From the NCBI GenBank assembly GCA_041675905.1, contig JBAYSX010000004.1, forward strand, positions 62,001 through 126,000: DNA of 64,000 nt, in the 5' to 3' direction. Below are positions 27,409 to 36,100 of the stretch, piece by piece (position 1 is the first letter of the stretch; each line of letters begins with the position of its first letter). This stretch comes from Sandaracinobacteroides sp041675905 (GTDB lineage Bacteria > Pseudomonadota > Alphaproteobacteria > Sphingomonadales > Sphingomonadaceae). A model generated the notes under the pieces. It was not told where the DNA came from. It saw only the letters and a program-made list of their open reading frames with translations, and did not search any database. The position numbers were made by a program, and so were the translations under genes.

Positions 27409-27416
27409 CGCTGACT

Positions 27417-27444
27417 GGAATAAGCCTGCGCTCAAATAAGTCAA
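27417..27444 (-). promoter_or_regulatory. Predicted serC promoter
   Basis: On the minus strand a -35 TTGACT (27439-27444) is followed after 16 nt by a weak -10, TATTCC (27417-27422). The predicted start, near 27410, falls just before the first leader hairpin, consistent with a short structured leader. Confidence 0.45.
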
Positions 27445-27494
27445 GGCCCGCGGATCGTGGCGTTCAGGCCAATTTGCCGCTATCGGCGTCGAAT

Positions 27495-28352
27495 ATGACC
27501 GAAAACACACACACATCTTTTGAGCCGGCCCGGCGAGAGGCCGGAATCGCCGCGCATCCGACTCCAACTGCACAGACCGAACATCCGGCCTATCGGCTGG
27601 CGTTTCAGGATACAGATTTCCTGCTGCGCCAGGATCTGCGCCCGGTGCGCTTTCAACTGGAATTGCTGAAGCCGCAGCTACTGCTGGACGAGGCGGAAAT
27701 CGTGTCGACTTTCGTCTTCTACGGGTCAGCGCGTATTCCGGCGCCTGAGCAGGTTGAAGCGCTCATGGCGGCAGCCACCACGCCGGCCGCGCGCAAGCGG
27801 GCCGAACTGCTTGCGGAGAAGGCGCGCTATTATGACGAAGCCCGGAGGCTGGCCGCGATGGCGGGCAGCACCTGCGGCGACTCGCAGCGCCGTGAACTTG
27901 TTGTCTGTTCGGGCGGCGGACCCTCGATCATGGAAGCGGCCAATCGCGGCGCATTCGAGGCCGGCGCGCCATCAATCGGTTTGAATATCGTCTTGCCGCA
28001 TGAACAAACGCCTAACGCTTATGTGACGCCGGGTTTGAGTTTCCAGTTTCACTATTTCGCGCTGCGCAAGATGCATTTTCTGATGCGGGCGCGGGCGGTG
28101 GCGGTGTTCCCCGGCGGTTACGGTACGTTCGATGAGCTGTTCGAACTGCTGACGCTGGTGCAAACCGGGAAAATGGCCCCGGTGCCGATCCTGTTGTTTG
28201 GCAAAAGTTTCTGGGGCCGCGTCGTCAATTTCGAGGCGTTGGCCGAAGAAGGTGTGATCAGCCCGGGAGATCTCGATCTGTTCCGGTTTGTCGAAACGGC
28301 GGAAGAAGCGTGGAAAATTGTCTGCGCCGAATTGCCGGCGGCGGAGGAATAG
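27495..28352 (+). CDS. LOG family protein (TIGR00730-type Rossmann fold)
   Basis: A 285-residue protein with the LOG/lysine-decarboxylase-like fold; the signature PGGYGTFDELFE sits near residue 205 and VCSGGGPSIMEAANRGAF forms the nucleotide loop. Family members hydrolyse nucleoside 5'-monophosphates, including cytokinin ribotides, to base plus ribose phosphate; the natural bacterial substrate here is unknown. An N-terminal extension of ~70 residues precedes the core. The ATG at 27495 is preferred; a longer frame to 27237 would cross the serC gene and its leader. Confidence 0.88.
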   Translation: MTENTHTSFEPARREAGIAAHPTPTAQTEHPAYRLAFQDTDFLLRQDLRPVRFQLELLKPQLLLDEAEIVSTFVFYGSARIPAPEQVEALMAAATTPAARKRAELLAEKARYYDEARRLAAMAGSTCGDSQRRELVVCSGGGPSIMEAANRGAFEAGAPSIGLNIVLPHEQTPNAYVTPGLSFQFHYFALRKMHFLMRARAVAVFPGGYGTFDELFELLTLVQTGKMAPVPILLFGKSFWGRVVNFEALAEEGVISPGDLDLFRFVETAEEAWKIVCAELPAAEE

Positions 28353-28387
28353 TCCGTCGGCATTCTTGCCCAACGCTCAGGCGCGAA

Positions 28388-29056
28388 TCAGACGGCGGGG
28401 CCGGCTTCCGCGTTGGTGGCAGATTCCTCGGGGACGGCGGCTTCCACACCTTCTGCTGCTGCCTCGCCTTCAACTGCCGCTGCCGTATCACCTTCGGCGG
28501 CGGGGGCTTCCTCGGCCGGGGGTTCGGGTAACGGCTGCGGGCTGTCGCTTTTGGTGTTGAGATAGGCGAGGAGGTTGGCCCGGTCTTCCGGTTTGCCAAT
28601 ACCGGCGAAGCTCATCTTGTTGCCGGGGATATAGGCGCGGGGATTCTCGATCCACTTGGAAAGGCTCTCCCAATCCCACGTTTTTCCCTTCGTTTCTTCC
28701 ATGGCCGCTGAATAGGCGAAGCCGGGAATATGGGCGTGCTCGGATCCGATGATACCATAAAGATTGGGGCCAATGCCGGTTGCGCCGCCCTTGTCGATCG
28801 TATGGCAGGCCGCACATTTACGGAATTGCACTTCGCCGCGCGCCGGGTCCGCCGCTTGCAGGAAAGCAGCGATCGGCTTTTCCGCTGCAGCGGCGCCGCC
28901 AGCGCCACCTTCTTCCTCGACGCCCTGCACTTCATAGGCGGTCGTCTCGGGATATTCGACGGAGAACAGGGAGCTGGTGAGAATGGAAATTCCCAAAACT
29001 GCCACCATCGCGGCCAATACCCAGCCAGCAATCTTGTTAAACTCGTAGCTGTCCAC
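28388..29056 (-). CDS. Membrane-anchored class I cytochrome c
   Basis: A 222-residue CycM/cytochrome c552-like electron carrier held in the inner membrane by an uncleaved N-terminal helix (IAGWVLAAMVAVLGISILTSSLF), with the haem domain in the periplasm. The haem site is CAACHT and the distal Met is in NKMSFAGIGKPEDRANL. An acidic, Ala/Glu/Pro-rich tail of ~65 residues follows the haem domain and is longer than usual. The GTG at 29056 has GGAG eight bases upstream and gives MDSYEFNKIAGW, the expected N terminus; an ATG at 29080 is the alternative. Probably shuttles electrons between the bc1 complex and terminal oxidase. Confidence 0.9.
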   Translation of the reverse strand: MDSYEFNKIAGWVLAAMVAVLGISILTSSLFSVEYPETTAYEVQGVEEEGGAGGAAAAEKPIAAFLQAADPARGEVQFRKCAACHTIDKGGATGIGPNLYGIIGSEHAHIPGFAYSAAMEETKGKTWDWESLSKWIENPRAYIPGNKMSFAGIGKPEDRANLLAYLNTKSDSPQPLPEPPAEEAPAAEGDTAAAVEGEAAAEGVEAAVPEESATNAEAGPAV

Positions 29057-29226
29057 GCATCCGTCTCCATCGGGCGGCATTCTGGCAATGCCCGCTTTTC
29101 AAAACCGGCTCATAAACAGGCTGGTATGCCCTTGGCAACTGTCCGCGTGGATACGGATTGCCGCAGGGCGTACAATCACGAAGCGGTTGACGGGAACCGT
29201 GCCGGTGCCGCAAATCTGTCAACACT

Positions 29227-30132
29227 ATGCAAAACTACCCCGGCCCGGCTCAGACACTTGTGGATTCCATGCGCGCCGAAGCGCGCGCTGCGCCGGATCT
29301 GGCGGTGGCGTTTCAGGGAGCTCCGGGAGCCTATTCGCATCAGGCGGTTGTCGAGTCGATAGCCGATGCGCTGCCGTTGCCCTGTTACAGTTTCGAGGAA
29401 ACCATCGATGCCGTGATCGACGGTGTGGCGGCGCGTGCGGTGATTCCGGTGGAAAACAGCCTGCACGGGCGGGTGGCGGATGTGCATTTTCTGCTTCCCG
29501 AGTCCGGATTGTATATTACGGGCGAACATTATGTGAAGGTCGAACATTGCCTGCTGGGAGTACCGGGCGCAAAGCTGTCTGATGTGCGGGAAGCGTTGAG
29601 TCATGCCCAGGCGCTGGGCCAGTGCCGCCACCGCCTGAAGGAAATGCGGATTCGCGCCGTGGGTTTCGTCGATACGTCTGCAGCTGCCGCGCATGTGATG
29701 GAAAAGGGCGATCCGACAGTCGCGGCGATTGCGTCGAAACTGGCCGGCGAGTTGTTTGGTTGCGAATCGCTGGTGACCGGCCTGCAGGACGCGAGCCATA
29801 ACCGCACCCGCTTCCTGATACTCTCTCGTTTGCCGGGTACGCGGCCCGTGGATGTGCCGGTTAAAACGACGCTCGCCTTCGAGACGAAAAATATTCCGGC
29901 GGCGCTGTATAAGGCGCTGGGCGGCTTCGCCACCAACGGTCTTAACCTCACACGGCTGGAAAGCCATTTGCGGGGTGGCGCGTTCACGGCCGCCGAATTC
30001 CTGATCGACGTGATCGGCGCACCGGAAGATCCGCCAGTTGCGCGGGCGCTGGAAGAACTGGCGTTTCATTCCCGGTGGGTGCGGGTTCTGGGGGTGTATC
30101 CGAAGGCGGAAATCGGCAACGAAGCCGACTGA
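29227..30132 (+). CDS. pheA: Prephenate dehydratase
   Basis: Converts prephenate to phenylpyruvate for phenylalanine synthesis. The 301-residue monofunctional form has a dehydratase domain (VAFQGAPGAYSHQAV, VIPVENSLHGRV, the SHNRTRFLIL motif with catalytic Thr) and a C-terminal ACT domain (GLNLTRLESHL, the ESHL Phe-binding motif), so feedback inhibition by phenylalanine is expected. There is no chorismate mutase domain. Divergent from the cytochrome gene and convergent with metC, 2 nt apart. Confidence 0.95.
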   Translation: MQNYPGPAQTLVDSMRAEARAAPDLAVAFQGAPGAYSHQAVVESIADALPLPCYSFEETIDAVIDGVAARAVIPVENSLHGRVADVHFLLPESGLYITGEHYVKVEHCLLGVPGAKLSDVREALSHAQALGQCRHRLKEMRIRAVGFVDTSAAAAHVMEKGDPTVAAIASKLAGELFGCESLVTGLQDASHNRTRFLILSRLPGTRPVDVPVKTTLAFETKNIPAALYKALGGFATNGLNLTRLESHLRGGAFTAAEFLIDVIGAPEDPPVARALEELAFHSRWVRVLGVYPKAEIGNEAD

Positions 30133-30134
30133 AT

Positions 30135-31358
30135 TCAACCCTGCCCGTATTTTCCGGCGATGCGCTGCAAGGCCCGATCCAGATCGGCGATCAGGTCGGC
30201 CGGCTCTTCCAGCCCGGCGGAGATGCGGAAGGAAAAGCCTGTCGTCTCGAATTGCGTCACCCGCCGTAGCTTTTCCGGAGACGTCGGGATCAGCAGCGAT
30301 TCATAGCCACCCCAGGAAAAACCCAGACCGAAATAGCGCAGTTCATCGCAAAACAGCGCTGCGTCGTCCTCGCGGTTCCCGATATTCAGCACGACGCCAA
30401 ACAGGCCGGCAGCACCGGTAAAATCCCGTTTCCAATGTTCGTGGCCAGGGCAGGAGGCCAGGGCAGGGTGCAGCACGCGATCCACCAGCGGATGGCTGGC
30501 GAGCCAATGCGCCAGTTCCAGGCCGGTTTGCTGCTGCCGCTCCATCCGCAAGGGCAGGGTGCGGAAACCCCGCAGCACCAGAGACGCTTCATCCCCGGAG
30601 ACGCATTGCCCCAGGTGCCAGGCGGTGCTGCGCAAGCGCGGGAAGAAATCCGGGGTGGCACTGACGCTGCCCATCATCGCATCGGAATGGCCGCCAACAT
30701 ATTTGGTCAGCGCCTGTACCACCATGTCGCAACCGGCGGGGATCCCCTTGAAGAACAGGCTGGCCGCCCAGGTATTATCCAGCAACGTCGGGATACCGGC
30801 TGCACGCGCGGCCGCAGTGATTGCCGGGATATCCTGCACCTCGAACGTGAGGGAGCCCGGGCTTTCCAGCAGCACGAGGGCGGTATTCGACCGGAACAAT
30901 GTGGCGATATCGCCGCCGATCAGCGGATCATAAGGTTCGGCTTCGACGCCGAGTCTTTTGCCGAGGCCAAAGGCGAAAGCGGTAGTCGGGTCATAGGCGC
31001 TGTCGGGCAACAAGATATGGTCGCCAGGTTTCACCACCGTCAATATTGCCGCCGCAATGGCGGCGACCCCGGAGGGATAGAGCATGGTGCCGGCAGCCCC
31101 TGGCTCCAGCCCGGTCAATGCCTCGCGCAGCGCCCAGGTGGTAGGAGTGCCTTTGCGGCCATAGAATAAAGTGCCGTCCTGGTCGCGGTTGGCGGCTTCC
31201 ATTGCAGCAATGGATGAATACAGCACCGTAGAGGCGCGCCAGACGGGTGGGTTAACGACCCCTCCGGTGCCTTCCGGATTGGCGGTCCATTCCGGTCGCC
31301 GGCCGGCGGTCGCCGCCCATGTGGCAGGTGCGGCGTCAGAGGGCTTGTCGTCGGCCAA
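30135..31358 (-). CDS. metC: Cystathionine beta-lyase (Cys/Met metabolism PLP enzyme)
   Basis: A 407-residue PLP enzyme that cleaves cystathionine to homocysteine, pyruvate and ammonia. LFYGRKGTPTTWAL binds PLP phosphate and the Schiff-base lysine is in QALTKYVGGHSDAMMG. LLESPGSLTFEVQD is the sequence typical of beta-lyases rather than gamma-synthases, though some members have mixed activity. The start is a TTG directly abutting the sseA stop (TGATTG), with no in-frame ATG before the core and only a weak upstream purine run. Forms an sseA-metC sulfur operon. Confidence 0.9.
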   Translation of the reverse strand: MADDKPSDAAPATWAATAGRRPEWTANPEGTGGVVNPPVWRASTVLYSSIAAMEAANRDQDGTLFYGRKGTPTTWALREALTGLEPGAAGTMLYPSGVAAIAAAILTVVKPGDHILLPDSAYDPTTAFAFGLGKRLGVEAEPYDPLIGGDIATLFRSNTALVLLESPGSLTFEVQDIPAITAAARAAGIPTLLDNTWAASLFFKGIPAGCDMVVQALTKYVGGHSDAMMGSVSATPDFFPRLRSTAWHLGQCVSGDEASLVLRGFRTLPLRMERQQQTGLELAHWLASHPLVDRVLHPALASCPGHEHWKRDFTGAAGLFGVVLNIGNREDDAALFCDELRYFGLGFSWGGYESLLIPTSPEKLRRVTQFETTGFSFRISAGLEEPADLIADLDRALQRIAGKYGQG

Positions 31359-32198
31359 TCAGGAGCCTGTAACTACGGGCGTATCCGGCTGTGCGCCCCA
31401 TTCCGCCCAGCTGCCGTCGTAGAGCGAAACGTCGGTTGCGCCCAGAAGTGTCGCCGTCAGCACGATATTGGCGGCAGTGATGCCCGAGCCACAGGTGGCG
31501 ACGATCGGGCGGGCGAGATCAACCCCGGCGGCGGCAAAGGCCGCGCGCAAACCGGCTTCATCCTTGTAGCAGCCATCGGCGGTGAAAAGTTCGGCATTGG
31601 GAAGGTTGATCGCGCCCGGCATATGACCGGAACGAAGACCAGGGCGCGGTTCCGGATCAACGCCAGCGAATCGCGCCGGGGACCGGGCATCGACGATCTG
31701 GGCGGAACCGGTGCGAACGATCTCCCGCATATCGTCGAGATTGCGCACCCGTGCGTAATCGGGTTGCAGCGTGAAGTGTCTTCGACGCAGGTCGGGGTTT
31801 CCGGACTGGAGGTTGCCACCCACTGCTTTCCATGCGGCCAGTCCGCCGTTCAGGACGCTTACTTTCGGAATGCCGAACACGCCGAACATCCACCAAGCGC
31901 GTGCCGCTGAATGTAGCGGGCTGTTATCGTAGATGACAATGCGCGAACCATCGCCCAGGCCAAGGGCCTGCGTCCGGCTGGCGAATTTGGGTTCTGGCGG
32001 CAGCATGTGCGGAAACGGTGAAGCGTTATCCACGACTTCATCGAGATCGAAAAACACCGCGCCTGGAATATGGGCCTCTTCATAGGCGCTGCGCGCATCC
32101 TGTTCCGCGCCGGGCAGAAAACAGGTAGCGTCGATGACGCGCAGGTCGCTTTTGCCGATTTCGGCCCGCAACCATTTCGCACTGATGATCGGTTCCAT
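31359..32198 (-). CDS. sseA: 3-mercaptopyruvate sulfurtransferase
   Basis: A 279-residue tandem rhodanese-domain enzyme. The N domain is structural (LRVIDATCFLPG, HIPGAVFFDLDEV) and the C domain carries the active-site loop CGSGITA, typical of mercaptopyruvate rather than thiosulfate sulfurtransferases (CRxGxT type). The ATG at 32198 has GGAGAAGCT upstream; the longer option at 32234 lacks support. Upstream of metC in one operon, handling cysteine-derived sulfur. Confidence 0.93.
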   Translation of the reverse strand: MEPIISAKWLRAEIGKSDLRVIDATCFLPGAEQDARSAYEEAHIPGAVFFDLDEVVDNASPFPHMLPPEPKFASRTQALGLGDGSRIVIYDNSPLHSAARAWWMFGVFGIPKVSVLNGGLAAWKAVGGNLQSGNPDLRRRHFTLQPDYARVRNLDDMREIVRTGSAQIVDARSPARFAGVDPEPRPGLRSGHMPGAINLPNAELFTADGCYKDEAGLRAAFAAAGVDLARPIVATCGSGITAANIVLTATLLGATDVSLYDGSWAEWGAQPDTPVVTGS

Positions 32199-32350
32199 AG
32201 CTTCTCCGATACCCACGCCACGCGGGCGGAACAAGGGTCATTTGCTGCACCGCAAGAAATGGCTGGCTGGTTCCGTCGGCAAGCGTGCCGGTAAACTGCC
32301 GGGTTTTTCAGCCGTTATCGCGAAGGGTTAAAAAGCGGAAGGTGCGCCAG

Positions 32351-33043
32351 ATGGAGCAATTGGGGGGACAGGCGATACGGGCGCTGCTGGATCGGTTGCA
32401 GATCGATCCATGGGGAGCCCATCCGGTCACACCGCCCGGGGCGGCCATCCTGCCGGAAGATTGTGCGACGGATCGGTCCGCCGCACCGTTGATCGGGGTG
32501 GAGCGTCGCCTCGTGCGGCGTGCGGAGATCCTGTGGAATCAGTTGCGTGGCGATGCATTGATGCCCGGCGTGGGTGATGCAGCGCCGCTTCTGGCTCCGC
32601 CCTTTCTGGCCCAGTCCGTGCTGATGGTCTTTCCATCCGCCGAAGCCGCCTCACTCGCCACCACGAGCCTGCCGGTCAGGGCGGAGATCCTCTATGTTGG
32701 AGAGGCGGTACGGGCGCTCGATATGGTGAAGACCGGGCAGGTGACAGCCGATGCGAAGTCCTCCGCCGGACTTTCTGCACGCTTCGCGGCGTTGGCGGCG
32801 GAAGCGGTACGGGCGGGAACGATCGCCCGGTGTGACAGCGACAGCGCCCCACCCGCCACAGGCACCGGAACCCCGCCATTGTTGATGCGGGGCGTTGCGC
32901 TGCCGCTATCCGCGGCGGACGGGAATAGCGCTGTGATTATGATTGCCAGTTGGCGGCGGCTGTTGTCGGTCAGCGAAACGGCCGCCCTGCATCGCGAACT
33001 GGCGGAGGCGTTTGACTGGATGGCGCGGCACGGGAACGATTAA
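32351..33043 (+). CDS. PAS-like domain protein upstream of glutamate dehydrogenase
   Basis: A 230-residue protein, probably cytoplasmic, with no signal peptide or membrane helix. The segment AEILWNQLRGDALMPGVGDA resembles the opening of the alphaproteobacterial PAS_5 domain (W..LR....MP...D..P). Strands continue through SVLMVFPSAEA and AEILYVGEAV, and the C-terminal half reads like a second sensor-like fold ending AALHRELAEAFDWMARHG. The ATG at 32351 follows AAGGTG. Only 69 nt separate it from gdhB, so it may sense something tied to glutamate use; that is a guess. Confidence in the fold is moderate, in the function low. Confidence 0.6.
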   Translation: MEQLGGQAIRALLDRLQIDPWGAHPVTPPGAAILPEDCATDRSAAPLIGVERRLVRRAEILWNQLRGDALMPGVGDAAPLLAPPFLAQSVLMVFPSAEAASLATTSLPVRAEILYVGEAVRALDMVKTGQVTADAKSSAGLSARFAALAAEAVRAGTIARCDSDSAPPATGTGTPPLLMRGVALPLSAADGNSAVIMIASWRRLLSVSETAALHRELAEAFDWMARHGND

Positions 33044-33112
33044 GGCGCACCTTGCTGACAGGCAAAGTGTCGCATACCATCGCCCCTGTTTTTGCACGGG
33101 AAAAGGCCCGGT

Positions 33113-36100
33113 ATGCCCATCGATACGAGAACGCTCGCAGCACAGCTCGACGCCCTGATTTTCAGCGTTACGCCTGCTGTTGAAGGAGAGGGCCTGTCGG
33201 ATGCAGACCGGCAGGGTTTTGTCGATACGGCCATGAATGTCCTGCTGGAGCGAAAGCCGGGCACACATAATATCTACATCGGCGCGGGGGCAGGCGGGGC
33301 AGGGCAGCGGCACATGCCGATCGCGCTGCTGACAGATGATATGCCGTTTCTGGTGGATAGTGTCAGCGCCGCCATCGGTGCGGAAGGGCTGGATATTCAA
33401 CGCCTGTTTCACCCCATTTTACTGGTGCGGCGGGATGAAACCGGCGGGCTGATCAGCATTGACGACCCTGACGCGCCACGCGAATCGCTGGTGTTGCTGG
33501 AAGCGCGCCGTGCGCCGGCGCGAAAACGCGCCCGGCTGGCCCGGCGGCTGGACGATCTGTATGCCGATGCGCGCGCGACGGTCGAAGACTGGAAAGCCAT
33601 GCTGGCGCTGGTGCGCGCCACCGGTCAGGCGCTGGACGAATCGCCGCCGCCGCTCGCGCCGCATGTGGTGGCGGAATCCATCGCGTTTCTCGATTGGCTG
33701 GTGGAGGACAATTTTACGCTGATTGGCGCGATCGATGGCGAAACCCGCCTCGGCGTGATGCGCCACGCCGACCGCTGGAATCCACCCGCCATCGCCGACG
33801 AGGCCTGGCTGGAACCGGTTCTCGTCCGCCGTTCGCCGCTGATTTCCACCGTGCATCGCATCCAGCCGCTCGATCTCGTCGTCGTGCGCCGTTACGATCA
33901 TAGCGGTCAGGTGCAGGGGGTGGTGCAATTCTTCGGGCTGTTCACCAGCGCGGCCCTGCGCGAGAGCGCAAATCGTGTGCCGTTGTTACGCCGCCGGGTA
34001 GCGGAGGTGACGCGGCAATTGGGGCTGGAGCCGCGCGGCCATGACGGGCGAGCACTGGTCCATGTGATCGAGGCGTTTCCGCGCGCCGAACTCTTGCAAC
34101 TTTCGACCCCGGAATTGCTGGAGATGGCGACCGCCCTGATGTCGCTGCAAAACCGGCCACGGCCGGAGGTATTTGTTCGCCATGATCCGGTATCGGGCGG
34201 CGCGTCCATTTTCGCCTGGGTGCCCCGCGACGATTACAGTTCCCGGCTGCGTGAGCGCTTTGGCGAATATCTTGTGGCGGAATCGGGCGGGCGGCTGAGC
34301 AGTTTCGATGTCGAACTGGGGAGCGAGCCGCTGGCTCGGGTGCATTATACGCTGGACGATGTAACGCAGCCGCCCGATCAGGCGAAGCTGGGCGCCTGTC
34401 TGCTCCAGTTGACCCGTGGTTGGGAAGATGAGCTGGAGCAGCAACTTACCACACGTGCCGACGCCATCCGCGCAGCCCGGTTGACGCTCGCCTGGGGCAA
34501 GGCATTCGGGCCGGGCTATCGCGCGGAGTTCACGCCTGCGGACGCTGCCGAGGAAATATTGCGGCTGGCAGGCCTTTCCAGCCCGAAGGAGAGACGCGTG
34601 GCGCTCTTCCGCCGGCCGGACGACCCGCCACATATTGTGCAGGCACGGATTTATCGGCTGCATGAGATTATCCCTTTGTCCGACTCGGTGCCGATTCTGG
34701 AAAATTTCGGCTTCCGCGTGATCGAGGAAATGCCGTGGGAACTGGCGGGCGCCACACGCGGCTGGATCCACCACTTTACGCTGGAACTACCATCGCCGCC
34801 GGCCAGGTTCGAAACATTTTGCGAACTGGTGCGGCCAGCGCTGACTGCTGTGCTGGAAGGCGATCAGGAAAATGACAGCTTCAACGCGCTGATTCCCGCG
34901 TGCGGGCTGACCGCCGAAGAAGCCAACTGGTTCCGCGCGTGGTTTCGCTATTTACGGCAAACGGGCTTTTCTTATGGTTTCAGCACGGCAGTGGATGCCG
35001 GGCGGCGGAACCCCGATGTCATGCTGGCGCTGGTTGCGCTGTTCCGCGCCCGCCTGGGCGGCGTCGGCGATGCGGACGCCATCGGGGACCAGGCCGTTGC
35101 CGCGCTCGATGCGGTACAGGGGATCGACGATGATCGTATCCTGCGGCTCATGCATGGCCTGATCATGGCCATATTGCGGACCAATGCGTTTCTCGCTCAT
35201 CCACAGGCGCTGGCGTTCAAGCTCGACAGCGCGCGGGTGCCAGGGCTGCCCAAACCATGCCCCTGGCGGGAAATCTGGGTATATTCAGCGCGCGTGGAGG
35301 GGGTGCATTTGCGCGGCGGGCCGATTGCGCGAGGCGGCTTGCGCTGGTCGGACCGGCGGGACGATTTCCGCCACGAGGTTCTGGGCCTGATGAAGGCGCA
35401 GATGGTGAAGAACAGCATCATCGTACCGACTGGCGCAAAAGGTGGCTTCTATCCCAAACATCTGCCGTCGCCAGCCGAAGACCGGGAAGCCTGGCTCGCC
35501 GAAGGACGAGCGAGCTATGAGGTGTTTATCCGGGCACTATTGTCGATCACGGACAACCGCGCCCCTGACGGACGGGTGATCCCGGCTGCCGATGTCGTGC
35601 GGCTCGATGGCGATGATTCCTATCTGGTCGTCGCCGCGGATAAAGGCACCGCCAGCTTTTCGGACACCGCCAACGCCATCGCTGAATCGGAAGGCTTCTG
35701 GTTGGGGGACGCCTTCGCGTCGGGCGGGTCGGCGGGTTACGATCATAAGGAAATGGGCATCACCGCGCGCGGGGCGTGGGTGTCCGTTACCCGCCACTTC
35801 GCTGAAGCAGGTGTCGATGTTCAGTCGGATTCCATCACTGTTGCCGGCGTTGGTGATATGTCTGGCGATGTGTTTGGAAATGGCCTGTTGCTTTCAAAGA
35901 CGGTTCGCCTGGTCGCGGCGTTCGACCACCGGCATATTTTTCTCGATCCGTCTCCCGATCCGGCACGAAGCTGGCAGGAGCGGCGGCGGCTATATGATTT
36001 GCCGCGTTCTTCCTGGGCCGATTATGATCCCGCGCTGATTTCGGAGGGGGGCGGGGTATTTTTGCGTAGTCAGAAGCGCATTCCGCTGTCGCCGCAGGTG

